From Sva-07 sp964651825 (GTDB taxonomy: Bacteria > Actinomycetota > Acidimicrobiia > Acidimicrobiales > Ilumatobacteraceae), in assembly GCA_964651825.1 (NCBI GenBank), contig CAZYWK010000006.1:1-64000 (forward strand): a stretch of DNA of 64,000 nucleotides. Direction: 5' to 3'. Made by a program: the position numbers and the translations under genes. Below the pieces are notes generated by a model. The model saw only the letters and a program-made list of their open reading frames with translations. It was not told where the DNA came from and did no database searches. The first letter of the stretch is position 1, and every line of letters starts with the position of its first letter. Below are positions 24,759-32,849 of the stretch, piece after piece.

Positions 24759-24810
24759 CGTTCTCGTGATCTTCTTGCGTACCCGCGTACGCAGGAAGAT
24801 CACGAGAACG
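24759..24810. terminator. 52-bp near-perfect palindrome (bidirectional terminator candidate)
   Basis: Arms of 24 nt (24759-24782 and 24787-24810, outer CGTTCTCGTGATCTTC) pair completely with one G-U and a 4-nt loop. It starts 2 bp after the metalloprotease stop and ends 10 bp before the -10 box of the CoxL-like gene. Sequence differs from the 53-bp family but size and placement match. No T-tract. Confidence 0.75.
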
Positions 24811-24820
24811 ACGAGGCGGA

Positions 24821-24826
24821 TAGGTT
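24821..24826 (+). promoter_or_regulatory. Putative -10 box, leaderless geometry (CoxL-like gene)
   Basis: TAGGTT with 7 nt to the ATG at 24834; no Shine-Dalgarno. The -35 would lie in the preceding palindrome. Confidence 0.5.
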
Positions 24827-24833
24827 CGGTGCG

Positions 24834-27272
24834 ATGACCGTCACGGAAGCTTCGCCGTCCGCCGCGTCCCGGCCCGGCTCGATCCTGGGCACCCGCGTCC
24901 TGCGCACCGAGGATCCGGGGCTGCTGACCGGTGCGCGCCGGTACCTCGCCGACCTCCCCCTCGACGGTCGACTCCACGCGGTGTTCGTGCGGTCCGACGT
25001 CGCGCACGGCACGATCAGCGCGATCCACGTCGAGGAGGCTGCAGCGATGCCCGGTGTCGTCGCGGTGCTCACCGCCGCCGACCTCGGTGTCGAGCCTCAC
25101 CACGGTTTCGTGCCGGTGCATCCCGACTTCGTCCGCCCGCCGCTTGCGCTCGACAAGGTGCGATTCGTCGGCGAGCCCCTCGCCGTGGTGCTCGCCGAAA
25201 CCATGGAGCAGGGCGAGGACGCGGCCGAAGTGGTGTGGGCCGACATCGACGCGCTGCCGGCCTTGATCGACGCCGAGGCCGCGCTCGCCGACGATGCTCC
25301 GCTGATCTTCGAGTCGCACGGCTCGAACGAGGCGGCCGTCCATGCCGACCGGCCCGCGGACGGTCTCGCCGACGCCGATCACGTCGTGCGCGGTCGCTAC
25401 GTGAACCAGCGGATCGCCGTGGTGCCGATGGAACCCGATTGCGCGGCCGCCGAGCTCGACGACGACGGACGCCTCACGTTCTGGGCGTCGACACAGATGC
25501 CGCACGCCTTGCACGGCCAGCTCGCCGAAGCGCTGGGGATGGAGCGCTCGGCCATCCGCGTCGTGACGCCGCAGGTCGGCGGCGGCTTCGGGGGCAAGGC
25601 CGGCGTGCACGCGGAGTACTCCGTCGTCGCCGCCGCGTGCCGGCTGACGAAGCGTCCGGTGGTCTGGGTGCCGCCGCGCAGCGACGACATGAAGGCCCTC
25701 CCACACAGCCGCGGGCAAGTGCAGTACGTGGAGCTGGGCTGCACGAGCGACGGCCGGTTCACGGGGCTGCGCGTCCGGCTCGTCGGCGACGCCGGCGGCT
25801 ACCCGACCGTGGGGGCGTTCCTGCCCGGAGGCACGCGGCGCATGTCGCAGGGCACCTACGACTTCCGCACGATCGAGTTCGACCTCGCGGTGGCCGTCAC
25901 CAACACCACGCCGATGGGCGCGTACCGGGGCGCCGGCCGACCGGAGGCGACAGCGCTCGTCGAGCGCGCCGTCGACCAGGCGGCGATCGAGCTCGGCATC
26001 GACCCGATCGAGTTGCGCAAGCGGAACTTCCTCGCCAACGACGTGTTCCCGTTCCGGACGATCCCGGGCAACACGTACGACTCCGGGAACTACTCGCTGC
26101 CGCTCGATCGGGCCGCGGAGGAAGCCGGATACGACGAGCTGCGCGCCGAGCAGCGGGCGCGTCGGGAATCAGGCGACCAGCGATTGCTCGGCATCGGTGT
26201 GGCCGCCTACGTCGAGATCACCGCCGGTGGCGGCGCGGACGAGTTCGGGTCGGTCGAGGTCCATCCCGACGGATCGGCGACCGTGTTCGCCGGCACGCTG
26301 TCGCACGGGCAGGGCCATCAGACCGCGTTTGCGATGTTGGTGTCCGACCAGACCGGCATCCCGATCGATCGGATCTCGCTGGTCGACGGCGACACCGACC
26401 GGGTTCGTTCCGGCGGTGGCACCGGCGGGTCGCGTTCGCTCCAGCTGGGTGGATCGGCCGTGCGCGGCGCCACCGAGGCGATGGTCGAGTCGGCCAGACA
26501 ACTCGCGGCGCGGTTGCTGGAGGCCGACGTGGCCGACATCGTCGTCGACACCGTCACCGGCACCGTCGGTGTGGCGGGTGTTCCGGCCCAGGCGCTCACG
26601 TGGGGCGACCTCGCGCAGCGCGCAGCAGACGACGGCACGACACTCGATGGCGAGTTCGACTTCCACCAGGACGGCGCGACGTTCCCGTTCGGCGCCCACA
26701 TCGCCGTGGTCGAGGTAGACGCCGACACCGGGCACGTGCGCCTACTGCGTCACGTCGCGGTCGACGACTGCGGCACGGTGCTCAACCCGCTGCTCGTCGA
26801 GGGCCAGCAGCACGGTGGCATCGCTGCCGGCGTGGGCCAAGCGTTGTACGAGCAGATCGCGTTCGACGACGACGGCAACCCGATCACGTCGAACCTCGCC
26901 GAGTACGGGATCATGTCGGCGGCCGAGGTCCCGTCGTTCGAGGTCTTCTCGACCGAGACCCCGACGCCACTGAACCCGCTCGGCGCGAAGGGGATCGGCG
27001 AGGCGGCCACGATCGGCGCCACCCCAGCCGTGCAGAACGCGGTGATCGACGCCGTCGCCCACCTCGGTGTCCGCCACATCGACATGCCGTGCACTCCCGA
27101 ACGCGTCTGGCGAACGATCACCGATGCCCGCAACGGCACCCTGCCCGACCCATGGCGCGAGCCACCGGCCGTGTTCGACCGCCTCAAGCGCGACGCCGCG
27201 GCGGCGCGGGCCGCGAAGGATGCCGGCCCGGTCGACGACGAAGCCGGCGCCGCGGCCGCCGACGGAATCTGA
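24834..27272 (+). CDS. Xanthine dehydrogenase-family molybdopterin subunit, CoxL form II-like
   Basis: 812 aa Mo-hydroxylase large subunit. Landmarks: GSILGTRVLRTEDPGLLTGARRY N-terminus, KVRFVGEPLAVVLAE, TPQVGGGFGGKAGVHAEY, and AYRGAGRPE at 363-371. That active-site loop is the form II type; true CO dehydrogenase has AYRCSFR with a Cu-binding Cys. The catalytic Glu is in GAKGIGEAATIGATPA. It should hydroxylate an aldehyde or heterocycle and needs small [2Fe-2S] and FAD subunits, but no coxS or coxM gene is adjacent, so partners must be encoded elsewhere. Leaderless-type promoter; 53-bp palindrome after the stop. Confidence 0.92.
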   Translation: MTVTEASPSAASRPGSILGTRVLRTEDPGLLTGARRYLADLPLDGRLHAVFVRSDVAHGTISAIHVEEAAAMPGVVAVLTAADLGVEPHHGFVPVHPDFVRPPLALDKVRFVGEPLAVVLAETMEQGEDAAEVVWADIDALPALIDAEAALADDAPLIFESHGSNEAAVHADRPADGLADADHVVRGRYVNQRIAVVPMEPDCAAAELDDDGRLTFWASTQMPHALHGQLAEALGMERSAIRVVTPQVGGGFGGKAGVHAEYSVVAAACRLTKRPVVWVPPRSDDMKALPHSRGQVQYVELGCTSDGRFTGLRVRLVGDAGGYPTVGAFLPGGTRRMSQGTYDFRTIEFDLAVAVTNTTPMGAYRGAGRPEATALVERAVDQAAIELGIDPIELRKRNFLANDVFPFRTIPGNTYDSGNYSLPLDRAAEEAGYDELRAEQRARRESGDQRLLGIGVAAYVEITAGGGADEFGSVEVHPDGSATVFAGTLSHGQGHQTAFAMLVSDQTGIPIDRISLVDGDTDRVRSGGGTGGSRSLQLGGSAVRGATEAMVESARQLAARLLEADVADIVVDTVTGTVGVAGVPAQALTWGDLAQRAADDGTTLDGEFDFHQDGATFPFGAHIAVVEVDADTGHVRLLRHVAVDDCGTVLNPLLVEGQQHGGIAAGVGQALYEQIAFDDDGNPITSNLAEYGIMSAAEVPSFEVFSTETPTPLNPLGAKGIGEAATIGATPAVQNAVIDAVAHLGVRHIDMPCTPERVWRTITDARNGTLPDPWREPPAVFDRLKRDAAAARAAKDAGPVDDEAGAAAADGI

Positions 27273-27288
27273 GCACGCGTCCGATCCT

Positions 27289-27341
27289 CGTTTGCGTCGG
27301 GATTCGGCACCGGCAGGTGTGATCAGATCCCGACGCAAACG
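27289..27341. repeat. 53-bp palindromic repeat, copy 3
   Basis: Outer 15 nt CGTTTGCGTCGGGAT pair perfectly; the inner arms are of two different subtypes (CGGCACC left, GATCACACC right on the inverse strand). Between convergent stops, 16 bp after 27272 and 13 bp before 27355. Confidence 0.9.
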
Positions 27342-27354
27342 CCGACCGGACGCG

Positions 27355-28590
27355 TCAGGGGGTGGTGCAGTCGAGGCAGTGGACGTCGGGGGGTGGCGCG
27401 TCGCCGTCGATGAGCTCGGCGAACCAGTCGGCGAGGCGGACCCCTTCGACCTCCATCGTGTAGAAGACATCCTCGCTCACGATGGTGTGTGCCGTGCCGG
27501 GCGCGACGTACGACGCCAGCGGGACACCGGTCGACTCGGCCTGCGCGGCGGTCTGATCGATCAGTGTCACCAGCTGATCGGCACCGACACCGGCAAGCGA
27601 GCCGAAGAACGACTGCACCTCGTCGAAGGCGTAATCGAAGCGGGCGAACGTGATGTCGGGATTGTGCAGCCCCGCCTGGACGTACAGCCCGGGGATGCTC
27701 CACTCGGCCGCGGTCAGTCCGGCGTTCTCGGGCCAGTCAGGGATCACGCTGCCCCACAGGGTGCCGATGGTCTCGTTGACGGCCGGCACGTCGGGATAGG
27801 CGCCCGAGCTGTCTCCGAACGTGATCACCTCGGCGTTCGGCAGCCGGTCGGCGGCGAGCGCGGCGAACAGCGGGGTGGCGACCGAGCCGGCGCTGGCCCC
27901 CATCACGACGAGCTGTTCGACGTCGGGGTAGGTCTCGACGAGATGGTCGAGGCCGGCCATCGCGTTGAGGTAGCCGTTGTGCTCCACGGTGAGCTCGGGC
28001 GAGTACTCGGTCGTCGCGTCGCCGAGGTGCGTGTCGCCGCTGCAGTACGGCACGTAGACCATCGCGTGCTCGGCGATCGCGTTCTCGGGATTGCTGCGGT
28101 CGAACAAGCCTCCCCGGCCGGCCGGCGGTTCCCCGATCGAGATGCTCGAGGTGTACGTGCCGTCGGTGAAGCTGCACGTCTCGGCGCTGAAGCACGCTCC
28201 GCCACCCTCCAGGTAGAGCACGACACGGGTCGGATCTCCCTGTCGATCCCAGATCTCGAACTCGCTCCCGTCGGCGCACATGCAGTCGTCGCCGACGAAC
28301 ACGGCGTTCCACTCGAGGCCCTCGCCAGCCGCCTCGTCGGGGTCGATCGTGGTCGGTGCTGCGCTCGTGACGATGCTGTCGCCGGTCGGCGCTTCGGTGG
28401 TGTCCGGCTCGGTCGTCACCGATTCGACCGTTGCGGGCAACGTCTCAGCGACCGTCGTCGTGGCCTCGGTCGCAGGAACCGACTCGCCCGCCGTCGTGCT
28501 TGCCGAATCGTCGGAGCCTCCGCACGCCGCCGCGATGACGGTCAGGACGACGAGTGTGCCGACGAGGTTGCGGGTGACGTTGTCGCGCAT
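27355..28590 (-). CDS. Pectinacetylesterase/NOTUM-family lipoprotein
   Basis: 411 aa. The signal peptide ends in a lipobox (VIAAAC-G), followed by about 70 Ser/Thr/Glu-rich residues. The catalytic domain has VVLYLEGGGACFSAETC, the GGG[AW]C block of the pectinacetylesterase family, VYVPYCSGDTHLGD, the nucleophile elbow MGASAGSVATP and a C-terminal GTAHTIV His. This is an alpha/beta-hydrolase esterase acting outside the cell, attached to the membrane by lipid. The family includes plant pectin deacetylases and NOTUM; the bacterial substrate is uncertain. A GGAAGGA ribosome site precedes the ATG. Confidence 0.88.
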   Translation of the reverse strand: MRDNVTRNLVGTLVVLTVIAAACGGSDDSASTTAGESVPATEATTTVAETLPATVESVTTEPDTTEAPTGDSIVTSAAPTTIDPDEAAGEGLEWNAVFVGDDCMCADGSEFEIWDRQGDPTRVVLYLEGGGACFSAETCSFTDGTYTSSISIGEPPAGRGGLFDRSNPENAIAEHAMVYVPYCSGDTHLGDATTEYSPELTVEHNGYLNAMAGLDHLVETYPDVEQLVVMGASAGSVATPLFAALAADRLPNAEVITFGDSSGAYPDVPAVNETIGTLWGSVIPDWPENAGLTAAEWSIPGLYVQAGLHNPDITFARFDYAFDEVQSFFGSLAGVGADQLVTLIDQTAAQAESTGVPLASYVAPGTAHTIVSEDVFYTMEVEGVRLADWFAELIDGDAPPPDVHCLDCTTP

Positions 28591-28614
28591 GCCGCGATCC
28601 TTCCACGCTCCCGT

Positions 28615-29589
28615 TCACACGGCGGCGTAGGAAACGTCGAGCCGAGGGTGAGTGCCGTCGGCGACGACGGCGCGACCATCGTCGACCAACTTGGTCAGAT
28701 GGGCGAGCACACTCCGGCCGGCGGGCTTGTGGAGCCGCTGGTCGACGTCGGTGTACAGCCGCAGCACGATCGACCCGACCGTGTCGCAGCCGTCGCGGAG
28801 CGCCTCGAGCACCTGGTGTTCCCGGTCGAGCCGATGATCGATGAGGTCGGCAACGAACGGCCCGGGGTTGCCGATGGGCGGGCCGTGCGTCGGGATCAAC
28901 ACGTCGTCGTGACGGCCGGCGACCGTCCGCAGCGAGTCGAGGTACGCGGCCATGTCGCCGTCGGGGGGCGACACGACCGTGGTGCTCCAACCCATGATGT
29001 GGTCGCCCGAGAACAGCGTGCGTGTGTCGCCGTCGTCGAGCGTGAAGCACATGTGGTTCGACGTGTGGCCGGGCGTGTGCAGCGCGGTCATCGTCCAGCC
29101 GTCGCCGTCGGCGACGATGTCACCGGTGCGCACGGCGACGTCGGGTGTGAAGCCGCGATCGATCGACTCCTCGATCGTCACTTCGTTGTCGGCCGCGGCG
29201 TCGGGGTCGTCGACCCGCTCCGGCTCCAGTTCGACGGGGTCGGGCCCGATGTCCCAACGATCGGCGAGATGCGGGCCGAACGCGATCGTCGGTGCGCCGG
29301 TCTCGGCCGCCAGCCAGCGCGACAACGGCGAGTGATCGGAGTGGCAGTGGGTGACGAGGATGGCCCGCACCGTCGCCCCGGCGAGCGCGCGGTGGAGCGC
29401 GTCACGATGGGCGTCGAGTTGAGGTCCGGGGTCGATCACCACCACATCGCGTTCGCCGACGACGTAGGTGCCCGTGCCGTGGTACGTGAACTTCGACGGG
29501 TTCTCCGCGATCACGCGCCGCACGAGTGGCGCCACCTGTTCCGGCTCGCCGTAGCTGAACGTGGTCGGGTCGAGCGTCAGGAACTCCAC
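28615..29589 (-). CDS. MBL-fold metallo-hydrolase (LACTB2-like)
   Basis: 324 aa, GTG start one base beyond the asparaginase stop, so probably co-transcribed. The binuclear metal motif is VTHCHSDHSP (HxHxDH), followed by LHTPGHTSNHMCF, LFSGDHIMGW and a final PTHGPP. After the hydrolase domain, residues about 250-320 look like the small winged-helix tail of the LACTB2 / RNase-like subgroup (RDGCDTVGSIVLRLYTDVDQRLHKPAGRSVLAHLTKLVDDG). Plausible activities are endoribonuclease or thioester hydrolase. Confidence 0.9.
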   Translation of the reverse strand: MEFLTLDPTTFSYGEPEQVAPLVRRVIAENPSKFTYHGTGTYVVGERDVVVIDPGPQLDAHRDALHRALAGATVRAILVTHCHSDHSPLSRWLAAETGAPTIAFGPHLADRWDIGPDPVELEPERVDDPDAAADNEVTIEESIDRGFTPDVAVRTGDIVADGDGWTMTALHTPGHTSNHMCFTLDDGDTRTLFSGDHIMGWSTTVVSPPDGDMAAYLDSLRTVAGRHDDVLIPTHGPPIGNPGPFVADLIDHRLDREHQVLEALRDGCDTVGSIVLRLYTDVDQRLHKPAGRSVLAHLTKLVDDGRAVVADGTHPRLDVSYAAV

Positions 29590-29590
29590 C

Positions 29591-30565
29591 TCAGACGCTC
29601 CGGCCGGTCGAGCCGCCGGGCGACCAGTCGAGGCCGGTCACCCGTCCCACTTCGCGACCGTGCCCCGTGACCGCCGGGCCGAGCGGCGCCGTTGCGATCG
29701 CGTCGACATCGACGCCGAGGGTGCGCAGGGCCTGCGCGGTCGCCGCCTGCCTCGCACCGTCGGCCCCGCTCGCGATCTTCAACGCGAAGGCCCGACCGTC
29801 GGCGAGCGCGCCGGCCATCACACCGTCGGCGCCGTCCTTCATCACGAGCCCCGGTACCGCCTGCATCCACAGGGTGACGTCGCGGGCGGCGCCGCCGACC
29901 AAGCCGGGGTGCCCGCTCATCGCGTCGGCGATCGAGGTACCGGTCGCCGCGATCTCGGCGAAGGATCGAGCGAGATCGGCGAGGCCGATCGCATGGGTGG
30001 GTGCGCCGCACCCGTCGACCCCGATGTGCGACACCGGAGCGCCGTGATGTTCGATCGACGCGGTGATCGCCTGCTGCAGCGGATGGGCTCGGTCGAGGTA
30101 GTCGTCGATCGGCCATCCGTTCACCATGCACGTCACGAGCATCCCTGCGTGTTTGCCCGAACAGTTCTGGTGCAACGCGGTCGGACCCTCCCCTCGACGG
30201 ATCATGTCGATGCGCGCGTCCTCGGCGAGCGGGTAGGTCGGTGTGTTCCGCAACGCCGACTCGTCGAGTCCCACGGTCGACAGGAGTTGACCGACGACGG
30301 CCGTGTGCTCCGGCATCCCGTCGTGGCTTGCGCAGACGAGCGCGAGCAGCTCGTCGGGAACCGCCAGCCCGCAGCCGACCATGGCCGTGGCCTGCAGCGG
30401 CTTCAGCGACGACCGCGGATACACGACGACCGACGGATCGCCGACGCTGGCGATCAGCTCGCCTCCGGCACCGAGGGCGACCGCCGCTCCGTGATAGAGC
30501 GATTCGTCGTAGCCGCTCCTCGTCGCGACGGCGATCGGCTCGAACGCATCATCGAATCGGGTCAT
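29591..30565 (-). CDS. L-asparaginase (AnsA/Rhizobium-type, Asparaginase_II family)
   Basis: 324 aa. Matches the thermolabile asparaginase family of Rhizobium etli rather than the E. coli type. Landmarks are VVYPRSSLKPLQATAM (Ser-Lys active site), ASHDGMPEH, NCSGKHAGMLVTC and GVDGCGAPTHAIGL. It converts asparagine to aspartate and ammonia in the cytoplasm. First gene of a two-gene unit with the MBL hydrolase downstream. An AACGAT box seven bases upstream of the ATG may be its -10. Confidence 0.92.
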   Translation of the reverse strand: MTRFDDAFEPIAVATRSGYDESLYHGAAVALGAGGELIASVGDPSVVVYPRSSLKPLQATAMVGCGLAVPDELLALVCASHDGMPEHTAVVGQLLSTVGLDESALRNTPTYPLAEDARIDMIRRGEGPTALHQNCSGKHAGMLVTCMVNGWPIDDYLDRAHPLQQAITASIEHHGAPVSHIGVDGCGAPTHAIGLADLARSFAEIAATGTSIADAMSGHPGLVGGAARDVTLWMQAVPGLVMKDGADGVMAGALADGRAFALKIASGADGARQAATAQALRTLGVDVDAIATAPLGPAVTGHGREVGRVTGLDWSPGGSTGRSV

Positions 30566-30604
30566 CGGCTCGATCGTTGCACGTCGGGCCGGCGGGTGGC
30601 GACG

Positions 30605-31867
30605 TCACGACTCGATGGGTTCGCCCGACTCCGTCGCGCCGATGCCGCCGGGTGCCGATCCGGCACGAGGGTCTGGAGGCGTCGTCCGCCGTGAGGCCGG
30701 CACGGCGGTGAGGTGGCTGTCGATCACGTCGTAACGCTGGCCCCACTCGCCGGCCAACGCCTGCATCATCGCCGCTGCAGGGAGGGCGAGGATCGCGCCG
30801 ACGGCGCCGAGCAGCGACGCGCCGGCGAGCGCCGCTCCGAAGGCGACCGCAGGGTGCAGCTCCATGGTGCGAGCGGTGATGCGTGGCGCGAAGAAGTAGT
30901 TCTCGATCTGCTGGTAGATGACGATGAACCCGAGCACGATCGCCGCATTGAGCGGCGAGTCGAGGAACGTCAAGAGCGCGGGCAGGATGCCGGCGAGGTA
31001 CGTGCCGACGACGGGAAGGAACTGGCTGACGAGGCCGACCCACAGCGCCAATGCGATCGGCGCCGGCGTGCCGATGGCCTGGAACACGATCCAGTGGAAG
31101 AACGCCGACAGCAGGGCGAGCAACGCCCGCGAGTAGAGATAGCCGCCGGTCTTGGTGATCGCCAGCTCCCAAGCCTGCAGCACCCGCGTCTGGCGTTGTG
31201 GCGGGAGCCGGGAGCACACGACCCGCCGCAGCCGGGGGCCGTCGGCCACGAGGTAGTAGGTGAAGAGGAGCACCGAGAGCCCTTGGAAGATCACGGCGAC
31301 GACGGTGAGGGAGAGTCGCAGCGCCTCGTCGCTCTGTGACGAGATGAACTCCTGGACCCGGCCGTTCGGATCGTTGAACTCAGCGATCACGTCCTGGGCG
31401 TCGATCTCGGTGCCGAACGTGTCGTTGACGAAGTCGACGGTGTCGGTGATGTACTTGTCGGACTCGGAGAGCAGGTCGGCGACCTGGGTGCCGACCAACG
31501 TGCCGACCGCCCCGATGAACACGAGGAAGGCGATCAGCACGCCCATCAGGATCGTGATGGTGGCCCGACCGCGGCGCCAGCCGCGCAGCGCCATCCGGTT
31601 CACGCCGGGCTCGATCGCCAACGAGAGGAAGAGCGACACGAGCAGCAGCACGAACAGCGACGACAACCGGTGAAAGACATGGCGACCGGTGAACGTGAGG
31701 AGATAGCCGCCCCAGAACACCGCGATCGCGGGGATCACCCACCGGGGCATCCGGCGATCGGCCGGACGCGGATCGAGCGGCCGGCCTGACGCATCGAGCA
31801 GCTGGCGCTCCGAATCCGGGCCCGCCGGGTCGCCGCGACCCAGCTCGTCGACAGATTCTCCTGACAC
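30605..31867 (-). CDS. AI-2E family (PerM/YdiK-like) transporter
   Basis: 420 aa from the GTG at 31867, chosen because a TACGCT box lies exactly 6 nt upstream; in-frame starts at 31900 and beyond also exist. About eight membrane helices: VIPAIAVFWGGYLL, a helical pair around LFVLLLVSLFLSLAIEPGVNRM, ITILMGVLIAFLVFIGAVGTLVG, then a long periplasmic-type stretch. The C-terminal cluster has LVSQFLPVVGTYLAGILPALL and IYQQIENYFFAPRITARTMELHP, typical of PF01594. Family members export AI-2, Na+/H+ or unknown solutes; the function is not assigned here. Confidence 0.9.
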   Translation of the reverse strand: MSGESVDELGRGDPAGPDSERQLLDASGRPLDPRPADRRMPRWVIPAIAVFWGGYLLTFTGRHVFHRLSSLFVLLLVSLFLSLAIEPGVNRMALRGWRRGRATITILMGVLIAFLVFIGAVGTLVGTQVADLLSESDKYITDTVDFVNDTFGTEIDAQDVIAEFNDPNGRVQEFISSQSDEALRLSLTVVAVIFQGLSVLLFTYYLVADGPRLRRVVCSRLPPQRQTRVLQAWELAITKTGGYLYSRALLALLSAFFHWIVFQAIGTPAPIALALWVGLVSQFLPVVGTYLAGILPALLTFLDSPLNAAIVLGFIVIYQQIENYFFAPRITARTMELHPAVAFGAALAGASLLGAVGAILALPAAAMMQALAGEWGQRYDVIDSHLTAVPASRRTTPPDPRAGSAPGGIGATESGEPIES

Positions 31868-31873
31868 GCCCGG

Positions 31874-31879
31874 AGCGTA
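31874..31879 (-). promoter_or_regulatory. Putative -10 box, leaderless geometry (AI-2E gene)
   Basis: TACGCT on the minus strand with 6 nt to the GTG start at 31867. Confidence 0.45.
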
Positions 31880-31914
31880 CTCACGGGGCCGTGGCAGCAT
31901 GAGGCAATGGTGAG

Positions 31915-32775
31915 GTGTCGAGTGGCGACGTGTCGTCGATGGTGAGGTCGTGGATCGGAGCGCAGGTACGCGAGCGCGTGGTCGGCCCGGACGGCGCCAG
32001 CCGGCGGGCCGAGCTGTTCGACGCACCCGAGGACGGCTGGTTCGAGCCGGGTTCACCGATCACGCGCGTGCACGGCGACGCGTCGATGTTCATCGGCGGC
32101 CTGCGGGCGCTGTTGCTGCAGTCGCTGCACCCGTTGGCGATGGCGGGTGTGGCGCAGCACTCGGACTTCCGCGTCGATCCGTGGGGGCGACTGCAGCGGA
32201 CCGCTGACTTCATCGCCGCGACGACGTTCGGACCGGTGCCCGAGGCCGAGCGAGCTGTCGAGCTGGTGCGGCGCGTCCATCGCCACGTCACGGGCGTGGC
32301 ACCGGACGGACGGCCATACGCGGCGACGGATCCGCATCTGTTGCGGTGGGTCCACCTGGCCGAGATCGACAGCTTCCTCGCCGCCCACGATCGCTACGGG
32401 GTCGAGCCGCTGCACGGCGCCGATCGCGACGAGTACGTCGCACAGGCAGCGGTCGTGGCGGGACGCCTCGGAGTGCCGGCTCCGCCGACGAGCGAGCGTG
32501 GCCTGCGCGACCAACTGCGCTCGTACCGCGGCGAACTGGCGGGAACGCCGGCGGCACGCGACGCGGCGCGCTATCTCCTCGTGCAGCCTCCGCTCCCCCT
32601 CGCCGCGCGGCCAGCGTACGGCGTGATCGCCGCGGCGGCCGTGGCGCTCATGCCGGCGTGGACCCGCCTCCCGCTCCGGCTCCCGTGGCTCCCTGTCGTC
32701 GAGGCCGTCGCGGTCCGCCCGGCCGGCGACGTCGTCACCCGCACCATCCGCTGGGCCCTCTCCCCCGCCCCGTGA
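31915..32775 (+). CDS. MpaB-type oxygenase (DUF2236, rubber-oxygenase-like)
   Basis: 286 aa from the GTG at 31915; ATG at 31939 is an alternative. The DUF2236 family includes the haem protein latex-clearing oxygenase and the fungal MpaB oxygenase. Visible are the region LLLQSLHPLAMAGVAQHSDFRVDPWGRLQRTADF, the VRRVHRHVTGV motif and LLRWVHLAEIDSFLAAHDRYG, whose conserved His residues are candidates for the haem ligands. A hydrophobic C-terminal segment (AYGVIAAAAVALMPAW) may contact the membrane. Substrate unknown. Divergent from the AI-2E gene. Confidence 0.88.
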   Translation: MSSGDVSSMVRSWIGAQVRERVVGPDGASRRAELFDAPEDGWFEPGSPITRVHGDASMFIGGLRALLLQSLHPLAMAGVAQHSDFRVDPWGRLQRTADFIAATTFGPVPEAERAVELVRRVHRHVTGVAPDGRPYAATDPHLLRWVHLAEIDSFLAAHDRYGVEPLHGADRDEYVAQAAVVAGRLGVPAPPTSERGLRDQLRSYRGELAGTPAARDAARYLLVQPPLPLAARPAYGVIAAAAVALMPAWTRLPLRLPWLPVVEAVAVRPAGDVVTRTIRWALSPAP

Positions 32776-32782
32776 CAATCCA

Positions 32783-32835
32783 CGTTTGCGTCGGGATCTG
32801 GTCACACCTGCCGGTGCCAGATCCCGACGCAAACG
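32783..32835. repeat. 53-bp palindromic repeat, copy 4
   Basis: Arms CGTTTGCGTCGGGATCTGG and inverse pair, with the inner GTCACACC/GGTGCC only partly complementary. Between convergent stops, 7 bp after 32775 and 14 bp before 32850. Confidence 0.9.
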
Positions 32836-32849
32836 ATGATTTCGGGGGC

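Noticed and set aside
24834..27272. Aerobic CO dehydrogenase large subunit (form I)
   Set aside because: The active-site loop is AYRGAGRPE, form II type, without the Cu-binding Cys of AYRCSFR, and coxM/coxS are missing.
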